From Marinilabiliaceae bacterium JC017 (GTDB lineage Bacteria; Bacteroidota; Bacteroidia; Bacteroidales; Marinilabiliaceae), in contig RHGE01000010.1 of NCBI GenBank assembly GCA_004296775.1, forward strand, positions 1 through 39,249: DNA of 39,249 nt, given 5' to 3'. The position numbers and the translations under genes were made by a program. This document shows positions 7,860 through 15,047 of this stretch, one piece after another. The notes beneath the pieces are model-generated. The model did not search any database. It saw only the letters and a program-made list of their open reading frames with translations, and was not told where the DNA came from. The first letter of the stretch is position 1. Each line of letters begins with the position of its first letter.

Positions 7860-7911
7860 GGGACGTTGTCCCAAACCCTACTTCATTTTTGGCATTGCCC
7901 CAAAAACGAAG
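7860..7911. repeat. Double-hairpin intergenic element
   Basis: GGGAC-GTT-GTCCC (7860-7872) is followed by CTTCATTTTTGG (7881-7892) pairing with CCAAAAACGAAG (7900-7911), 11 of 12 bases matching. It has the form of a REP-type element; no second copy is present in the window. Confidence 0.5.
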
Positions 7912-8363
7912 CAAAAAACGCTAGTCAAATAAAAGCTTCCACCCACCTCCTCGATGAATTTTTTCTAACCCACTAGCCAGAATTCCCGCATTCATTTTCG
8001 TCGCCCCCACGCCGGCCCGCTTATTTGACCGGCCATCCCGCTTTCCATCATCAAGCCCAATATCATAGAATTAAGTATGGCGTAATAATCAAACTGAGGT
8101 TGTCAGCACTATGCTACTTTCTGTACGCAAATGTTCTTCGGACAATCTTAATTTGAAGGGATTCAACTTTTGATTCACATGTTTAATTAACCAATAGATT
8201 CCGGGTGCTTGATGGTTTTTTATTGGGAGATGTTTGTTCTTTTATAAGCCAAAATCCACTATCCGGTAACAACAATCACTCTTTGTACTGCAATTTTTTT
8301 CTTTTTAAAAAGGATTATTTATCAGATGTTTTCGTTCTATTGGTTATTCAATGTGTAAAAAAT

Positions 8364-8409
8364 ACGCAAAGATGTTTGGCTGGAAAATTAATTTCCCTAA
8401 TCTTTGCGT
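8364..8409. repeat. 10-bp perfect inverted repeat upstream of nrtR
   Basis: ACGCAAAGAT (8364-8373) and ATCTTTGCGT (8400-8409) are separated by 26 bases and end 25 bases before the nrtR start. It may be a stem-loop in the leader or a protein site. The open frame that runs through it from ATG8351 is therefore probably not the real N-terminus. Confidence 0.5.
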
Positions 8410-8434
8410 TCGAATTACACAAAGCTATTTTGTC

Positions 8435-9136
8435 ATGAACGAAAAGGGAAACTACTGTTACGAATATCCGCGGCCTGCCTTAACTACCGACTGTGTCATA
8501 TTTGGCTTTGATGGCGTAGAGATTAAAATTCTCCTGATTGAGCGGGGAACCGATCCTTTTAAAGGGAAGTGGGCATTGCCCGGAGGTTTTGTCAACATGG
8601 ATGAAGATACCGAGGCGTGTGCCAGACGTGAGCTGTTTGAAGAAACGGGGATAAAGGATTTATTTATTGAGCAACTATACACGTTCAGTGATGTCAACCG
8701 GGATCCCAGGGGACGTGTGGTATCTGTTTCTTATTATGCATTGGTTAAGATTGCCGATTATGAAATACAGGCAGGTGATGATGCCAGTAAGGCCAAATGG
8801 TTTTCTATGTCGGATGTGCCTTCGCTGGCATTTGATCATGACCGGATCTTACGAGTGGCTTTTCAACGGTTAAAAAGCAAAATCAGGTATCAACCTGTGG
8901 GTTTCGAATTGTTGAATGAACAGTTTACCATGAGGGAATTGCAGAGCTTGTACGAAGCGATTTTGGAGGTACAGCTCGATCGTCGTAACTTCTACAAGAA
9001 GATTATGAAGATGGAGATTTTGATCCCCACTCAGGAGAAAGAGGCTAATACACCTCACAGAGCCGGGCGTTACTACCGTTTTGACCGGGAGAAATACCAG
9101 GAGTTATCCAATAAAGGATTCAATTTTGAACTTTAA
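8435..9136 (+). CDS. nrtR: NrtR-type Nudix-domain transcriptional regulator of NAD metabolism
   Basis: A regulator combining an ADP-ribose-sensing Nudix domain with a C-terminal winged helix. In the NrtR family, ADP-ribose binding releases the repressor from NAD genes. ATG8435 was chosen over ATG8351 because NrtR/Nudix homology begins at [16 protein letters not shown] and the upstream 28 codons fall on an inverted repeat. The Nudix box is complete at about residues 51-73 ([16 protein letters not shown]), so residual hydrolase activity is possible. The C-terminal domain (about 150-233) shows [14 protein letters not shown] and the ending [17 protein letters not shown] typical of NrtR. It lies directly upstream of pncA, pncB and nadE, which supports an NAD role over the sugar-sensing AraR-like Nudix regulators of Bacteroidota. 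Confidence 0.86.
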   Translation: MNEKGNYCYEYPRPALTTDCVIFGFDGVEIKILLIERGTDPFKGKWALPGGFVNMDEDTEACARRELFEETGIKDLFIEQLYTFSDVNRDPRGRVVSVSYYALVKIADYEIQAGDDASKAKWFSMSDVPSLAFDHDRILRVAFQRLKSKIRYQPVGFELLNEQFTMRELQSLYEAILEVQLDRRNFYKKIMKMEILIPTQEKEANTPHRAGRYYRFDREKYQELSNKGFNFEL

Positions 9137-9191
9137 ATATCAGGTTGTTAATTAAAATCTTTCGCTACAGATAAATCAGCCTCATATCGAC

Positions 9192-9208
9192 TTACTAAAG
9201 TTTAATAA
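9192..9208. promoter_or_regulatory. Candidate NrtR operator upstream of pncA
   Basis: TTACTAAAGTTTAATAA is a near-perfect palindrome (one non-matching pair besides the central base), lying 72 nt before the pncA start. It shares the TAAA-G-TTTA core with the palindrome before pncB. Assignment to NrtR is inferred from position only. Confidence 0.3.
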
Positions 9209-9280
9209 TTTATAGAAATAAGAAGCATTCATTACTCACAACTCGTTGCCTGACATAGGCGTCATTTAAATTCTACTAAA

Positions 9281-10081
9281 ATGAAGAAGAACTTATTACT
9301 CGTAATTGACATGCAAAATGATTTTTGCCGTCCAGATGGGGCACTTTACGTTCCCCATGCCGAGAATGATGTGAAAAGGGTGAGTGCTTTCATCCTAAAT
9401 CATGAAAAGGCGATTGATCACATTCTTTTCACACAGGATACCCACCACTATTTAGATATTGCGCATCCCGGTTTCTGGAAGAATGCTGCAGGTGAACGAC
9501 CGGCTCTCTATACGAACATCTCGTTTACTGATTTTAAAAATGAAGTATGGCTGCCGGTGACCGATAAGGAGGCTGTGGGTAATTACCTGGCAGCGTTGGA
9601 AGCACAAGGGGAATTTCCACATGTTATCTGGCCGGAACATTGCATCGTAGGGTCTGAAGGTGCTGCCATTGTTTCCGAGCTATTAGAGGCCGGCCGGCAG
9701 TGGTCTTTCTCATCCGGTAAAACCTTCCAGGTAATTAGTAAGGGATTGAATCCATTGACCGAGCATTTTGGGGCTTTACGGGCCAATATTCCCAATAAAA
9801 ATGATGCATCAACCCTTTTAAATGAAGAATTGAAAACCATTATCTGCGATTATGAAAATATTATTATAGCTGGTGAGGCTAAAAGCCATTGCGTGGCCAA
9901 TACCATCAAACAAATATTTGAACTGGATGAGTTCAAGGGTAATATGCTGATTCTTGATGACTGTATGTCAAATGTCCCCGGGTTTGAAGAGAGTGCACAA
10001 GAAATATATCAAATGGCAGCAAATAGGGGGGCACAATTTATTTCGAGTTCTATGCTGAATAGATCGTTGGATTTTAGATAA
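9281..10081 (+). CDS. pncA: Nicotinamidase (isochorismatase-like hydrolase)
   Basis: Hydrolyses nicotinamide to nicotinic acid and ammonia, the first step of the deamidating NAD salvage route. The fold signature is complete: VIDMQNDF with Asp10, the metal ligands in TQDTHH (Asp53, His55) and WPEHC (His120), Lys154 in SKGLNP, and the nucleophile Cys204 in GEAKSHCVANT. At 266 residues it is longer than typical PncA (about 200-215), with extra sequence between the first metal ligands and WPEHC. No signal peptide, so cytoplasmic. The gene lies between nrtR and pncB, 144 nt after nrtR and 119 nt before pncB, gaps wide enough for separate promoters. Confidence 0.9.
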   Translation: MKKNLLLVIDMQNDFCRPDGALYVPHAENDVKRVSAFILNHEKAIDHILFTQDTHHYLDIAHPGFWKNAAGERPALYTNISFTDFKNEVWLPVTDKEAVGNYLAALEAQGEFPHVIWPEHCIVGSEGAAIVSELLEAGRQWSFSSGKTFQVISKGLNPLTEHFGALRANIPNKNDASTLLNEELKTIICDYENIIIAGEAKSHCVANTIKQIFELDEFKGNMLILDDCMSNVPGFEESAQEIYQMAANRGAQFISSSMLNRSLDFR

Positions 10082-10170
10082 CAGACCAGAGGCTGATTGA
10101 CAGCCGTTTTATTTGGAGCGCCATAGCTATGAATCCTGTTAATCATGCATGAGCTATATCCATCAGACAA

Positions 10171-10186
10171 TTATAAACGTTTACAA
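10171..10186. promoter_or_regulatory. Candidate NrtR operator upstream of pncB
   Basis: TTATAAAC followed by GTTTACAA forms a 16-bp palindrome with one mismatched pair, 14 nt before the pncB start. A second perfect 10-bp palindrome, CATAGCTATG, lies at 10122-10131. The first resembles the pncA palindrome; binding by NrtR is inference. Confidence 0.3.
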
Positions 10187-10200
10187 ACGAACAAACTAAA

Positions 10201-11367
10201 ATGCAAATCATTAAATATTTCACCGATAACGACCTGTATAAATTCACAACCATGAATGCTGTACAACGGCTCTATCCCAATGCCATGGTTAAGTATAAGT
10301 TTATTAACCGCAATAAAACTGCTTTTCCCGAGGGATTTGCCGAAGCGTTGAGGAAGCAGGTGGATGGGATGAAGAATTTAAGGCTCTCGGGTGAAGAGGA
10401 GCAGTACTTGCGGGATAAATGTTATTTTTTCGATCCTGTGTTTATTGACTTGCTTAAAGGTTATCGTTACGATCCTTCTGAAGTTACTATACACCAGGAA
10501 AATGGCAGGCTGGAGGTTGAAATAGAAGGCTATTGGTACCGGACGGTTTTGTGGGAGGTGCCGGTAATGGCCATTATTTCGGAGCTTTATTTCAAAATGA
10601 CCAACCAGTCACCGGTGGAAGTGGAAGAACGGGCAGAACGAAAAGCACGTCAGTTTAAAGATCTGCAGGCCGAATATTCGGAATTTGGAACACGGAGACG
10701 GTTCTCTTTTGAGGTGCACGACCGGGTGTTCAAGACATTGACCGAATACTCGGGTGACACGCTCAAAGGGACCAGTAATGTGTACCTGGCCATGAAATAT
10801 GACAGCACGCCTATTGGAACACACCCGCACGAATGGTTTATGTACCATGCGGCGCATTACGGCTATAAAGCTGCCAATATTAAAGGGCTGGAGGCCTGGA
10901 CCGATGTGTATAACGGGGATTTGGGGATTGCCCTCACCGATACTTATACCACTTCCAATTTCTTTGCTAATTTCTCCAATAAATACGCTAAACTATTTGA
11001 TGGTGTACGTTGGGACAGTGGTGATGCGTTACAGTTTACCGATACGGTGCTCGACTTTTATGCGTCAATGAAAATAGATGCCAAAGCCAAAACCGTGGTG
11101 TATAGCGATGGTTTAGACATGGACATGATCAGTAAGATTAAGAAGTATGTGGATGGACGGGTGCATGATGTTTATGGAATTGGTACGCACCTAACCAATG
11201 ACGTAGGGGCTAAACCCTTGAATATGGTGATTAAGCTGACAGAGGTGAAGCCGGATGCGGGAGGTGATTATGTGCCGACGGTAAAGTTATCGGATGTGAA
11301 AGGAAAAAATACAGGAACACCTCAGGAGATTGAATTGTGCAGAAAGACGTTAGGATTGTCGGAGTAA
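10201..11367 (+). CDS. pncB: Nicotinate phosphoribosyltransferase
   Basis: Converts nicotinic acid and PRPP to nicotinate mononucleotide with ATP use, the second step after PncA. The 388-residue product has the family hallmarks: TDNDLYKFTTMNAV at the start, EFGTRRRFS (161-169), GTHPHEWFM with the phosphorylatable His210, VRWDSGD, and YGIGTHLTND near the end. Length is normal for the bacterial enzyme, which is cytoplasmic. nadE follows 42 nt downstream, so the two are likely co-transcribed. Confidence 0.95.
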   Translation: MQIIKYFTDNDLYKFTTMNAVQRLYPNAMVKYKFINRNKTAFPEGFAEALRKQVDGMKNLRLSGEEEQYLRDKCYFFDPVFIDLLKGYRYDPSEVTIHQENGRLEVEIEGYWYRTVLWEVPVMAIISELYFKMTNQSPVEVEERAERKARQFKDLQAEYSEFGTRRRFSFEVHDRVFKTLTEYSGDTLKGTSNVYLAMKYDSTPIGTHPHEWFMYHAAHYGYKAANIKGLEAWTDVYNGDLGIALTDTYTTSNFFANFSNKYAKLFDGVRWDSGDALQFTDTVLDFYASMKIDAKAKTVVYSDGLDMDMISKIKKYVDGRVHDVYGIGTHLTNDVGAKPLNMVIKLTEVKPDAGGDYVPTVKLSDVKGKNTGTPQEIELCRKTLGLSE

Positions 11368-11409
11368 GAATAGAAAAAAGTAAATTTGTCGCCATTAAAA
11401 CAACAAGTC

Positions 11410-12225
11410 ATGGAATTGAATAAATATGAAAAAGCTGTAGCTAATATACGCCGGGAGCTTGAATCGTATATCTCCGGTCATAATCTTAAGTCGTTGGTGA
11501 TAGGGGAGTCGGGAGGCATCGATTCGGCTTTGTGTAGCGCACTGGCGGCTCCTGTTTGTGCTAAGCTGGGGGTTAAGTTGATCGGGCGTAGTATCACTAT
11601 TGAAACCAATAAGCAGGATGAGATCGATCGCGGTAAAGCCATTGGTGAAGCTTTTTGTACCGATTTTAAAGAGATTGACCTGACGTCATTGTATAAGGTG
11701 ACCCTGGAAGATGTGGAAGAAGCGGAACCTGCCGACGAGAGTGACCGGGAAAAGCGGGTGCGACTTGGAAATATTAAAGCCCGTATGCGCATGGTTTATT
11801 TGTATAACCTGGCGCAAAAATTCCGTGGTATTGTGTTGTCAACGGATAATTACACCGAATTTCTGTTGGGATTCTGGACGTTACACGGGGATGTGGGTGA
11901 TTACGGCATGATTCAGCAGTTATGGAAAACTGAGGTGTATGAGCTGTCGCAATACTTGGTGGATAATGAATTGCAGGGGGATGGAAAAGCAGCCCTTCAA
12001 TCTTGTATTGATGCGGTGCCAACCGATGGATTGGGTATCACCTCCAGTGACCTGGAGCAGTTGGGCGCCAGCTCTTATTTTGAAGTGGATGAAACATTGA
12101 AGAAGAATGAGGGTAATCCGGATAATTTCAAGAGTAAGAATCCCGTTATTCAGCGACATGTTCGCTCAGAATATAAGCGAAACCATCCGTTTAACCTGAC
12201 ACGTGATGAGGTGTTTGCCAATTAG
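11410..12225 (+). CDS. nadE: NAD synthetase (ammonia-type)
   Basis: Amidates nicotinate adenine dinucleotide to NAD, the final step of the pathway. ATG11410 was preferred over an in-frame TTG (11386) because the encoded MELNKYEKAVANIRREL matches the usual N-terminal helix. The 271-residue product has the PP-loop ESGGIDSALCS (residues 33-43) and STDNYTEFLLGFWTLHGD, the substrate-binding region. It lacks the N-terminal glutaminase domain, so ammonia is the nitrogen source. It is the last gene of the locus and a strong terminator follows at 12280. No nadD is present in the window; it must lie elsewhere. Confidence 0.93.
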   Translation: MELNKYEKAVANIRRELESYISGHNLKSLVIGESGGIDSALCSALAAPVCAKLGVKLIGRSITIETNKQDEIDRGKAIGEAFCTDFKEIDLTSLYKVTLEDVEEAEPADESDREKRVRLGNIKARMRMVYLYNLAQKFRGIVLSTDNYTEFLLGFWTLHGDVGDYGMIQQLWKTEVYELSQYLVDNELQGDGKAALQSCIDAVPTDGLGITSSDLEQLGASSYFEVDETLKKNEGNPDNFKSKNPVIQRHVRSEYKRNHPFNLTRDEVFAN

Positions 12226-12279
12226 AAAGCGCGTTATGTAGTACATGGGATATGATCCTGTGATTCGGTAAAAATATTT

Positions 12280-12310
12280 AGGGCTGATTATTCAATCAGC
12301 CCTTTTTTTT
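12280..12310 (+). terminator. Intrinsic terminator after nadE
   Basis: AGGGCTGATT and AATCAGCCCT form a perfect 10-bp stem around ATTC, followed by seven or more T residues. Confidence 0.93.
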
Positions 12311-12353
12311 GTCAATTGTTCGTTGAACTGTAGTATTTATCTGAAATTGGGCA

Positions 12354-12790
12354 TCCATAAAAATTGGAGCACTCATCTAACGTTCTAAGTACCCGTCCAT
12401 GAAAAAGGAAGTCGTCAACACATGTTACATTTAGTTATCCATGAAAAAGGAAGGATTAGTTTAACATTCTAAGTACCCGTCCATGAAAAAGGAAGTCGTC
12501 AACACATGTTACATTTAGTCATCCATAAAAAAGGAAGGATTAGTTTAACGTTCTAAGTACCCGTCCATGAAAACGGAAGTCGTCACCGCATGTTACATTT
12601 AGTCATCCATGAAAAAGGAAGGATTAGTTTAACGTTCTAAGTACCCGTCCATGAAAACGGAAGTCGTCACCGCATGTTACATTTAGTCATCCATGAAAAA
12701 GGAAGGATTAGTTTAACGTTCTAAGTACCTGTCCATGAAAAAGGAAGTCGTCAACACATGTTACATTTAGTCATCCCTAAAAATGGAAGG
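12354..12790. repeat. Tandem array, 42-bp period in an alternating 84-bp unit
   Basis: A 16-bp core, TCCATGAAAAAGGAAG, recurs at 12354, 12396, 12438 and so on to 12774: eleven times at exactly 42-bp spacing, the first and last copies degenerate. The 26 bp between cores alternate strictly between two sequences. One contains GTCAACACATGTTACA, the other TTTAACGTTCTAAGTACC. The full repeat is therefore 84 bp, five times over. Two adjacent 84-bp units (cores at 12564 and 12648) share the same variants (ACGG, CACCGCATG), which indicates unit-by-unit duplication. Stops occur in all forward frames, so it does not encode a repeat protein. It is not a CRISPR array because the spacers repeat. Confidence 0.93.
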
Positions 12791-13117
12791 GCTCATCATA
12801 TGATACCCTTGGTGCTTACTGGGAATTAAAGGTAGCACCTCATGTTGAGTTCTATAACTGTTATTTTTTTGTACCTCCTTTGTCCCATTGTCATTAAGTT
12901 TAGAATTAAATGGTACTAAATGTGCAGAGCGCCTGATACTTCAAAAATTGGGTTGATGCTCTTGGGAGAAACCTTATCTGTGAATTCAACCATAGTAGCT
13001 TTTTTTGTCACATAAAAGATTGTGCCCTTATTAGTTTATTGAGTGGCGTTATTGCCTTCTACGGAATAAGGTTATTACAGTGCCAGAAGCAAGAAAGCAG
13101 GGTGGAGTTAGCGTTTT
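12791..13117. other. Intergenic, no gene seen
   Basis: Between the 42-bp array and the small inverted-repeat element. Holds CCTTATT and AATAAGG as a distant inverted pair near 13028-13072 and nothing else I can name. Confidence 0.4.
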
Positions 13118-13188
13118 ACTAATATGAGAATAGGAAGTGCCGTAGGTTTGAAAGAATAATTTCAAAAACAATTTTCCTATTCTCATTA
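13118..13188. repeat. Small element with 12-bp terminal inverted repeats, copy 1
   Basis: TGAGAATAGGAA (13125-13136) and its exact reverse complement (13174-13185) enclose a segment with AGTGCCGTAGGT and GAAAGAATAATTT. A diverged copy lies at 18997-19063. The shape is that of a MITE or REP-like element. Confidence 0.65.
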
Positions 13189-13227
13189 CTGATTATATGT
13201 TATTGCAGTATGGTTATCATGAAATAA

Positions 13228-14214
13228 TTACCAGGTAATCAATTTCAAGAGCTTCTCCATGGTAGCTTTTCCAATACCATCGACCTTAATGAGATCATTT
13301 TCCGATTTGAACGGTCGTTTCTTGATAATAGCTGAAGCCTTGGCAGGGCCAATCCCCGGAAGTGTTTCTAGTTCAGCCAGGGAAGCGGTATTGATATTTA
13401 GTTTTTTTCCGGCATTCGTGGCATTGGATTTATTCGCCGGAGCAGTTGCATAAATATAGTTTTTGGATGGATTTTGGAAGCTCCAATATTGAGGAGAGGT
13501 CGCTTTTTCAATGCTGTTTTCAATCTCATCGGGCAATGCCGGGAAAAAGTCAATGCCGGTGAATCGTTCGATGCTGTCAATGGATACCACATAATCTTCC
13601 AGATGCGTGCTGCACTTTTTGTTGGGAAGTAAAAAACCTATGGCCTTGGTGTTTCCTTTAGAGTATTTTAGCATCACTTTGTAGTAATAGTCAGGGACAG
13701 CCACTTTTGTTTTCACTCCAATCCACGTATCAATATCTCGTAATACCGGGCCGGATACAATATAAAGTGAGCCGTTCCGGTCCACCATATTTCGTTCCAG
13801 TCGTTCTAGATAGGCCCAGGTATAACGATTCAGATCTTTGTGCTGCGGTGACATGTTCGACATGTAAAATGTCTCATCCATGGCCTTGGCATCGAACTGC
13901 ATATCACGGCAGCTCAGTAAATGGCCTGCATCATAATCGGGTGCAGACCGGTAATCGTTGTAGGAGGGGGTTTGTGTTTTAACTTTGGGATCTTCCCTGA
14001 AATTATTTTTCCGCTCCACGGCCTTGGGCAACATCTCCTGCGTTAGTTTATAGGCCACCCATTCCGGTTGCTCATATTTTTCGCTATAGGATAAGGTATA
14101 ATAGGTGTGTTTGATGATCTGTTTATTGCCCGATGACGGTAAATAGTTGAAGTTTTGTCCCTGAATGGACCAACAAAAGAAACTGATAAGTGCAATGCTG
14201 ATGAGATGCTTCAT
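13228..14214 (-). CDS. DNA/RNA non-specific endonuclease fused to a ComEA-like HhH domain
   Basis: A secreted nuclease of the Serratia/NUC family with a C-terminal DNA-binding module. The start at 14214 gives a signal peptide at once (MKHLISIALISFFCWSIQG); an upstream frame start at 14268 does not. The NUC domain covers about residues 20-245. Its active site reads YDAGHLLSCRDM (general base His98) where most members have DRGH, so the Arg is replaced by Ala, and NMSPQHKDLNRYTWAYLE supplies the metal ligand Asn129. The last 60 residues are two helix-hairpin-helix motifs of the ComEA type (NINTASLAELETLPGIGPAKA, IKVDGIGKATMEKL). Possible roles are nutrient scavenging from DNA or DNA processing at the surface; which of these applies is not shown. 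Confidence 0.86.
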   Translation of the reverse strand: MKHLISIALISFFCWSIQGQNFNYLPSSGNKQIIKHTYYTLSYSEKYEQPEWVAYKLTQEMLPKAVERKNNFREDPKVKTQTPSYNDYRSAPDYDAGHLLSCRDMQFDAKAMDETFYMSNMSPQHKDLNRYTWAYLERLERNMVDRNGSLYIVSGPVLRDIDTWIGVKTKVAVPDYYYKVMLKYSKGNTKAIGFLLPNKKCSTHLEDYVVSIDSIERFTGIDFFPALPDEIENSIEKATSPQYWSFQNPSKNYIYATAPANKSNATNAGKKLNINTASLAELETLPGIGPAKASAIIKKRPFKSENDLIKVDGIGKATMEKLLKLITW

Positions 14215-14233
14215 ATGTTTATGTTTAGACAAG

Positions 14234-14260
14234 AGATTGATAGATATTAGATAATAGACT
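14234..14260 (-). repeat. ~50-bp dispersed repeat upstream of the nuclease gene
   Basis: On the minus strand it reads AGTCTATTATCTAATATC then TATCAATC, a shortened family copy. It ends about 20 nt before the nuclease start, in the gene's orientation. Confidence 0.5.
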
Positions 14261-14690
14261 GTGAACACAGAGTCACAAAGACACAGAGTTTTTTGTTTTA
14301 ATCATCCGCCTGTGTGTAAACGAATTTGCATATTTGTTTCATATTTTTACCCTCACAGTTTTTCAATTTCTCCCCTTTTCAGTTTTTCTATAAAGGTTAG
14401 TTTATAAACCTGATAATTCAGATCCATACAACCCTGGATAATTTCTGATACAGGTTTTATGCAACCAATGTGTTTTCCCTTTTTCCGAAGGCGAAAATAA
14501 CAAACAAATCAATGCGGGAGCTGGGGTGTTGATAAATTGTTTGCGCAGGATTCAATATGTGAAAATCCTTATATGCATTAGTATTCTGATAATGTTATTT
14601 AGTTAATGGTTCGTTAAGCTTTTGGAAGCAACTGAAAAACAGTTTATGCCTATCCAATAGGCAAAGTTGTTAATGGTCCAAAAATGAGGG
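14261..14690. other. Intergenic, no gene seen
   Basis: Starts with a purine-rich phrase containing CACAGAGTCACAAAGACAC and includes a hairpin GCCTAT-CCA-ATAGGC at 14648-14662. No open frame resembles a gene. Confidence 0.5.
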
Positions 14691-14740
14691 TAATGTAAAT
14701 TAGTCTAATGTCTATTGTTTAAAATCTAACGATCTATTGT
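14691..14740 (+). repeat. ~50-bp dispersed intergenic repeat
   Basis: TAATGTAAATTAGTCTAATG, then TCTATTG, then AAAATCTAACGATCTATTG. This copy is close to that at 2279-2329. Confidence 0.6.
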
Positions 14741-14935
14741 TAGTGAGATGATGAATGAAAGAATTGGTAGGTCAGGTGTCTTTATGTTATGAATAGATAG
14801 CGATTGGTGAAGCTCTGCTTCGTTTTCTTCTGCTGGATATCGGTTCAGATCTGTGTTGTTTTTATATTTTTGTAGCGCTTTATAGGAAAAGAATTATTAG
14901 TGTTTAAAACTGACAGGAGAGGGCTGGATGCATGT

Positions 14936-14956
14936 CCGCTAAAATGTGTTTAGCGG
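14936..14956. other. Perfect 8-bp hairpin upstream of the aminotransferase
   Basis: CCGCTAAA-ATGTG-TTTAGCGG. It lies in the 5' region of the aminotransferase gene, just before a copy of the dispersed repeat. It could be an operator or leader structure; nothing identifies a partner. Confidence 0.5.
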
Positions 14957-14972
14957 TATAAAAATTTGCCTT

Positions 14973-15012
14973 CTAGTCTCATGACTATTATCTAAATGCT
15001 AACGATCTATCC
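14973..15012 (+). repeat. ~50-bp dispersed repeat upstream of the aminotransferase
   Basis: AGTCTCATGACTATTATC, then TAAATGCTAACGATCTATCC. It ends 35 nt before the start codon, in the gene's orientation. Confidence 0.6.
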
Positions 15013-15047
15013 ATCATTAACTAATTAGTGCTTTAATTATCGTGATT

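Larger units (their letters stand above)
7405..8434. other. 1-kb intergenic region without a convincing gene
   Basis: Contains: a short word matching the intron's 3' exon (7431-7446), the second paired-hairpin repeat (7634-7699), a double-hairpin element (7860-7911), a GC-rich patch (8000-8045) and an inverted repeat just before nrtR. Short open frames at 7794-7976 and 8205-8438 have no family resemblance and no spacing that would suggest translation. Confidence 0.6.

Noticed and set aside
7794-7976. Small protein-coding gene
   Set aside because: It spans the double-hairpin element at 7860-7911, and its translation resembles no family.
8351-8434. N-terminal extension of NrtR from ATG8351
   Set aside because: These codons fall on the 10-bp inverted repeat and have no family similarity; ATG8435 precedes the homologous region directly.
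8205-8438. Small protein-coding gene
   Set aside because: Low-complexity translation rich in Leu, Phe and Ser, it overlaps the nrtR start and lies in repeat-rich DNA.
12354-12790. CRISPR array
   Set aside because: The spacing is regular, but the intervals alternate between only two sequences and no cas gene lies nearby; spacers should be unique.
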